64,000 bases of DNA. Source: Psococerastis gibbosa (Eukaryota > Arthropoda > Insecta > Psocodea > Psocidae). Position numbers and translations under genes: made by a program. This document shows positions 27,201 to 33,200 of the stretch, piece after piece; position 1 is the stretch's first letter, and each line of letters begins with the position of its first letter. The notes under the pieces are model-generated. The model worked only from the letters and a program-made list of their open reading frames with translations. It searched no databases and was not told the DNA's origin. Location of the stretch: the NCBI GenBank assembly GCA_963971405.1, contig OZ020491.1:19462855-19526854 (forward strand), given 5' to 3'.

Positions 27201-30200
27201 AAACAATTCTGGTTGGTACATACAGAACGAAACGAAACGATCTAAAGAAGTATTATATTACAATATAATAACACTTTTCATATTTCATGTGTTTAAAAAC
27301 AATTAAGTAGTCATTTTGCCGCCTTTTAAAATTCTCGGGGGGGGGGGGGGGGGGTCTCTCTGTGTCCGCCATTGTTTCTATCGAACTCACCGTTCGGCTC
27401 ATCGTTGGAATTGTCGTCTGATGTAGCAGACACCGAGTCGGGGTCCATCTTGGCTTTGAGAGCCTCCATGGTCTTCCTCTCAATCTCCCGGATATCTTCC
27501 ATCGTCAACCCGTGCCATTCGTCCTGCCACGCCCACGCCTGCCTGTGCGCGCGCAGCATTGTTTTTCTGAGAGCTGAAACCAAATACAAACCATTTGTAC
27601 TCCCAGCCACAGTACATATTTTAGGCATTTTAGGTTAACTTTATGGCTTAGAAGTAGGTAATAGCTTCTGGGTCGATGGAGATCTTGCATCCTACAACCA
27701 ATATGGCTGCAAGACATGCAAACATCTGGACTAACAACAGCCTACCAGTCGACAGGATTCCCGCGGCCATATGCTATGTTTAAAAAAATTCAAATATCAA
27801 ATTCAAATTATTTTAAAAAATGAGATCTAGAACGGGAAAGGCTCTGTAAGCATGCAATGAAGATATCAGTGCAAATGGCTGCCTGAATTCTGAATTTGAT
27901 CAAATTGTCACCTATGTTTAGCTTATAATAATAGTTCCAAGTTACGCATCCAGTTTATATAAAACATGTAGCCAATGCAAAATTTCGTCTGCTGGAGAGC
28001 CCCATAGATGGAATCCGGTGTTACAATATGTCGGTGCTAGTGAGCAAACTAAGAAGCTTTGCGGGGTTGCATTTTTGTTGGTATTTTATATTATTTACAA
28101 TGGTCTTTGTCTCTAATAATTAGCACATGGGTAACGTGTGCCCCATAAGGAATATAGTGGGTGTTCAAAGTCTACTCTCATTCAATCGTTTTCTGTGTTA
28201 CATTGCATTTATAGCAAGCATACAATACCTCCATCAAATTTTACCTCTATAAAATCTACCTAGTATCCAAACTTCTCAAATCTCCGGCGATATTGTTTAT
28301 CAGTGTAACTTTCGGCCTCCCTGGTGGCCTTCTTCCATGTATCTCCGGGTTCATTACTCTTTTGACTAGGTGGTTTTCGTCTCTACGTAGTACGTGTCCC
28401 CATAATAACGAAAATAAGTAGATTGCCCTGTATGTAGTATGTATATATTATTGCTAAGTAAACGAAATCCATTCTTCTGACTCACATATATACATACAGT
28501 ACATGGGAAACATAACAAACTTTTTTTACAGAACGCTCAACAAAACAGTAAAGTTAGAAAGAAAACCAATGAAATCTACACAACGCCACTGCGCCCATTG
28601 ATGCTAACGTTCTTACCTACGTCATGAATGAATTTCTCCAGCTTAGTCTGCATACCCCAGTATTTGAATTCAACGCGACAGAGTTTATAGGCGCACATAA
28701 GAGCTTTTCCAGTGGCGGTTGGTGTCACCTTGTCCTTGCACTCGGCCCAGTACTCGTTCAGCCACTCGTCCCCCAGGGGCCCACGCAGCGTTTTTTGACT
28801 AATGTACAATTTTGGGTCTTCTTCTTTTTCATAGTCTACGCCATAGAGCTGGTCTTTGACTACGTCGATTAGATCTGAAAATAATGGAATATTCATAAAG
28901 TATATGTACAGTTGTGCTATGTAGTTCACGAAATTTTACTGAGTCCGTTCATCAACTCAGTTCACCGTTGACTGTTCTTTTTGAATCGGTTTGAAGGAGT
29001 TGAACTCAGCATTAAATCGGCAAAACGGAACTGTTGAAGCAGTTGCGCCAGCCGATCAGGTCTGAACGGTACGAGTAGCCGAGTAGGAGTGACCAGTGCC
29101 GTAACGATAGGTTTTCAAGGGAGAGGGGCGCCCCCCCCCCCATTTTCATAAGGGCTGAATTGGGGAAAGTCGTTATAATGGACGCACGCAGCCGCAGAGC
29201 TCAGCCTCTCTTGCGACATTGTCGTTCGTAAATAGTTTTTATTTCTGTGGCATATGGCAGCGATAGAGAAAATGTCAAAAGTTAGGAAGGCCGCCCCCTA
29301 TATAAATCCGGCACTAGCTACATTTTCTGGCTATGCTTCGAAGGGCATGCAAAGCAGGCGGTCCCTTCCTAGTTGGGTGTAAGAGAGAGCTTTATAGCCC
29401 TAACTCCGCTAGGTTGGCTTAGTAATAAAACAAAAAGTCAATATTTATTTATTTATTTATAAACCCACCATGAAATCCAAATAATTTTGTTATTTTTATT
29501 TTTAAATGTTCATTTAGTTTTATGTTGTAATTTTTTTGTTATGCAATAGCTATGGAACAGATATTTCCAGCGAAATCCGACTGTACAACAGAATCTAAAA
29601 CCCCAATTTCAACCAAATGCAACCCCATCTAATGTAAATTGTAATGTCGCATTCAACAGCATTAATCATTAAAATTATGAAATATTAGCACGGCTACAGC
29701 AAATTGAGAAGCAGTGAAGCCTAGCAGTGGAAGTCCCAAAATAGAAACGATTTCCACCGGAAGTAAATGTCATCACACGCTTACATACAGTATATAATAT
29801 ATTTCCCGGATTTCACTCCATCCTTGCCATCTACTTTGTCCATTATTTCTAAATTTAGAAGCACTCTCAAATGGTAAAGGTATTAAGAGAACCCAGTGGA
29901 AGCCCTTTTTTATTTTATTTATTCTTAGGTCGATCGATAGGTTTTTGGTAGCCCTCACTGCTGACTTTGGCTTATCGTACCCGTCGTTTCTTACAAAGTT
30001 GATTGCAATAAATGTTGTTGTTTTCCATTTTGTTTTGGGATGTGTGGCTCTTCGATCTTCTAATAAGATCTAAAGACCCCTAAACTAGTCTATAACACTG
30101 ACATTAAATTAACTTTGGTTGAAGAGGTAACCTCCACGTTATAATTGAAATTAGAGGATATAGAAAAATTGGCGACGAAGTAGTCTATAACGGTGTCACA

Positions 30201-33200
30201 CGGTATTAAGGCGGCAATTACACCGACCTCGTTTTTCATAATGCACGTGACATTGACGTGGTAGCGGACTCATTAATAAGTCTCTACCATATTTTAAGGA
30301 GACTATTACGTAGATACTTAACTTATCTATTGTAAATTAAGTTATAATATGGTAGAGACTCATTAATGATGTCTGCTACCACGTCAATGTCACGTGCATT
30401 ATGAAAAACGAGGTCGGTGGAATTGCCGCCTAAGATCAAATTATTGGGGTTCTTTAGCTGTACAGTGCAAATATTGCAAATGCATGGGCATATAGTGGGA
30501 GGACGTAGAAAGTAATTTCATCGATATGTTCAATGAAAACAATATCTGGCGATCTTCCAGACTATTCAAAATCAACATGACTCCGTGCCAACGTCCATAA
30601 AATCTACCAATAAAGTTTAGTGATGAATTTGCAGGAATAACTCATGCAGAGTCTATATATTCATAATCAATCCCGGGTTTCTAGCTAATCGCATACAATA
30701 TTTGGAACAGCAGAGCAACGTTGAAATCATATAGGCTATTAACATTAATTTTTTTTTAATTTGTCCTATTTATGGGTTAATTGTGAGAGTGGGCCTCAAT
30801 GCCCAACATTTACTCATATTGAAAATAAATAAAATATTCTTTTTTTTGTTCTTTTTATTAACACTTAAAATTTATGAAGTCGGTCACACCCAGAGAGTTA
30901 ATAATACGCCCATGTATTATTTAATTATTACAATTACAATCTCGCAACCCAAAAGAGCTCTAGCTATTTACTGTTTGGACCAAGCCCCTACACCTCCACA
31001 TGATTTGCTTGTGGGGACCAATAGAAGATCCGCCATCTTTTGGCCTCAGATTTTCGCGCCAAATGAAACTCTATAGTTTATCTTATGGTACCTAACCCAA
31101 CATTTTTAAAACAAAAAAAATGTGTCTTTATTTAATATTTAGGCTGTCTAACTTCACTATTATAATTAATAGGCTTTCCCAAAATAGCTGAAAATTATAT
31201 GTGGATTAAAAATAAACAATAGCATCAAAAAAGTTCAATCATCCAAAACAACAACTATACTGTACCCTATGAAATTTAAAATGTAGCAAATGCAAAATTA
31301 AATTATAGGCAATAATAACAGGGCAACAAAAAGGCATTTTATCTTAGTTTTTAAATAAAATACAGAATACCCCCTGCTGTGAGCCCAAAAATGGCGGAAA
31401 TCAAATGACCATGCGACACTAGCGCCAATGGTACTTCTAGTATATTATATTAGAAGTTCTTTGGTTTGGACTGCATGGGTTATACCAAAATAAATTACAA
31501 AAAAGTGACTTTCACGTAGTTACTCCGTTCAAAAATAGTGACTTTAGTGATTTAGATTTTTAAAATCCATAAATCTTACTATATCCATCGCAAAATCATT
31601 CTAAAGTTTCCCTACCTTCCCCGTTACTGTAATTTATTGCAAAAAATGTGCAAGTGCACATAAGAACCCCCCCCCCCCCCCCCGCGCCTTAATAAATAAA
31701 TAAATAAATAAATGTATTTTTTCCATCTTACAAGACCAGAAAATAATAAATATCATAATAAAACTTGATAATACTGAACAAGCGGAATCATCAACGATGC
31801 CTTATGATGATGCTAACAATGGGGAATGATAATGACAGTCTCATCCCGCTACTCAGCTATTACAGTTAACCAGCACTTTTTAATCTCAACCCCCGTCCCC
31901 CACTGTTGAGGTTATAAATTTCATGCTGACACTGAGGCAGGTAAGCTTCGCCATAAATAGCCTTTGAAATGATGAATAAGTGTCGAGGTCAGGCAAACTG
32001 TTGCATTGTCTCCTTACTTCCCCCCCCCCCCACTCAAAAACTTGTCTGCCGAGTATTTATTCAATTTTCCTAATGATAAGATAGTCGCAGAGGCGGATGC
32101 AAAATTATATCCCTGGAGTGGGAGGGGGTGGATGTTTTGAAAGCATTTTTTATTAATAAGAATTTCTTTCAGCATTGTATAATTCCCTAATATTCTTCTT
32201 CTTCTTCTACCCCCTAAGAGGATATGCTACGTAGAAAATTGGCACCCCAAATTAAATAATTTTCATTTTTTATTTAATTAACTCAGTAAGTTATTAAAAA
32301 TTTGGCTCATCTAAGTTGTAGAAGACTACATCGTGCATCATATAATCGGGTATTTTTACCTTTCGGTTTTGTAGTTCTTCCAAAAATCGCAGAATACGCG
32401 AAATTTTAGTTCTGTCTGGTATTTATGAAAGAACTAAGGTACCAAAAATGTAATATTTCCTATTATATGATGCATGAAGTAGTCTTCAACAACTTCCATG
32501 AGCCAAATCCTTAATGACTTGCTTTGTTAATTAAATAAAAAAATAAAAAGTCAATAAAAACAACCAACTTTGGGGTGCTCGTTTTCTACTTAGCATGCCC
32601 TCTTAATGCCGCGTAGGCCTATACCAATTCCAAAATATACAACTGTTTAAAATATGGATAATTTTTATGAATTCTTTCGGACTGACTTCCAGGGTTCAAC
32701 TTCAGCTAAAATATTACTAGTACTAAGGCTAAGTACTTTTTTTTCCCCCTACCGCCTATCCGGTCGGCAGGGTGCATATATTTAAAAAAAAAAATGTACG
32801 GGAATAAAAGATTTCTGTCAAAGCGCTTTTTCACGTCTTTAAACCTTCCATCAAAATAGTATAATTGCGCCATACGATATTTGCTTTGTAGTGACAAAGG
32901 CAAAATATCTAGATACATATAGTGGTCTTTAATGTCTCTGCAACTAGCTTTCTCAGGTGTAAGAACTTTAACAATAGCATCCTGTAGGCTTTTGAGAGGT
33001 GCAAGCAGATGTTGAGAGGTCAGTGTATATGTATCAATGCCATAATTTAAATGAGACTCAACTAGAGCATGATAGACTGTTTTAAGGCTAGTTCTATTTG
33101 TGTAAAACTGGAAGTTATACATTAAACAGCTAGCTTGCTTTAGTTTTTCCGTGAGATATTTAATGTGCTGCTCAAAAGAGAAAAAGGCATCAATCACAAG

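Noticed and set aside
27338..27354. Poly-G and poly-C runs as functional G-quadruplex sites
   Set aside because: Many such runs occur, mostly within hAT-like elements or spacers, and none sits at a promoter I can define.
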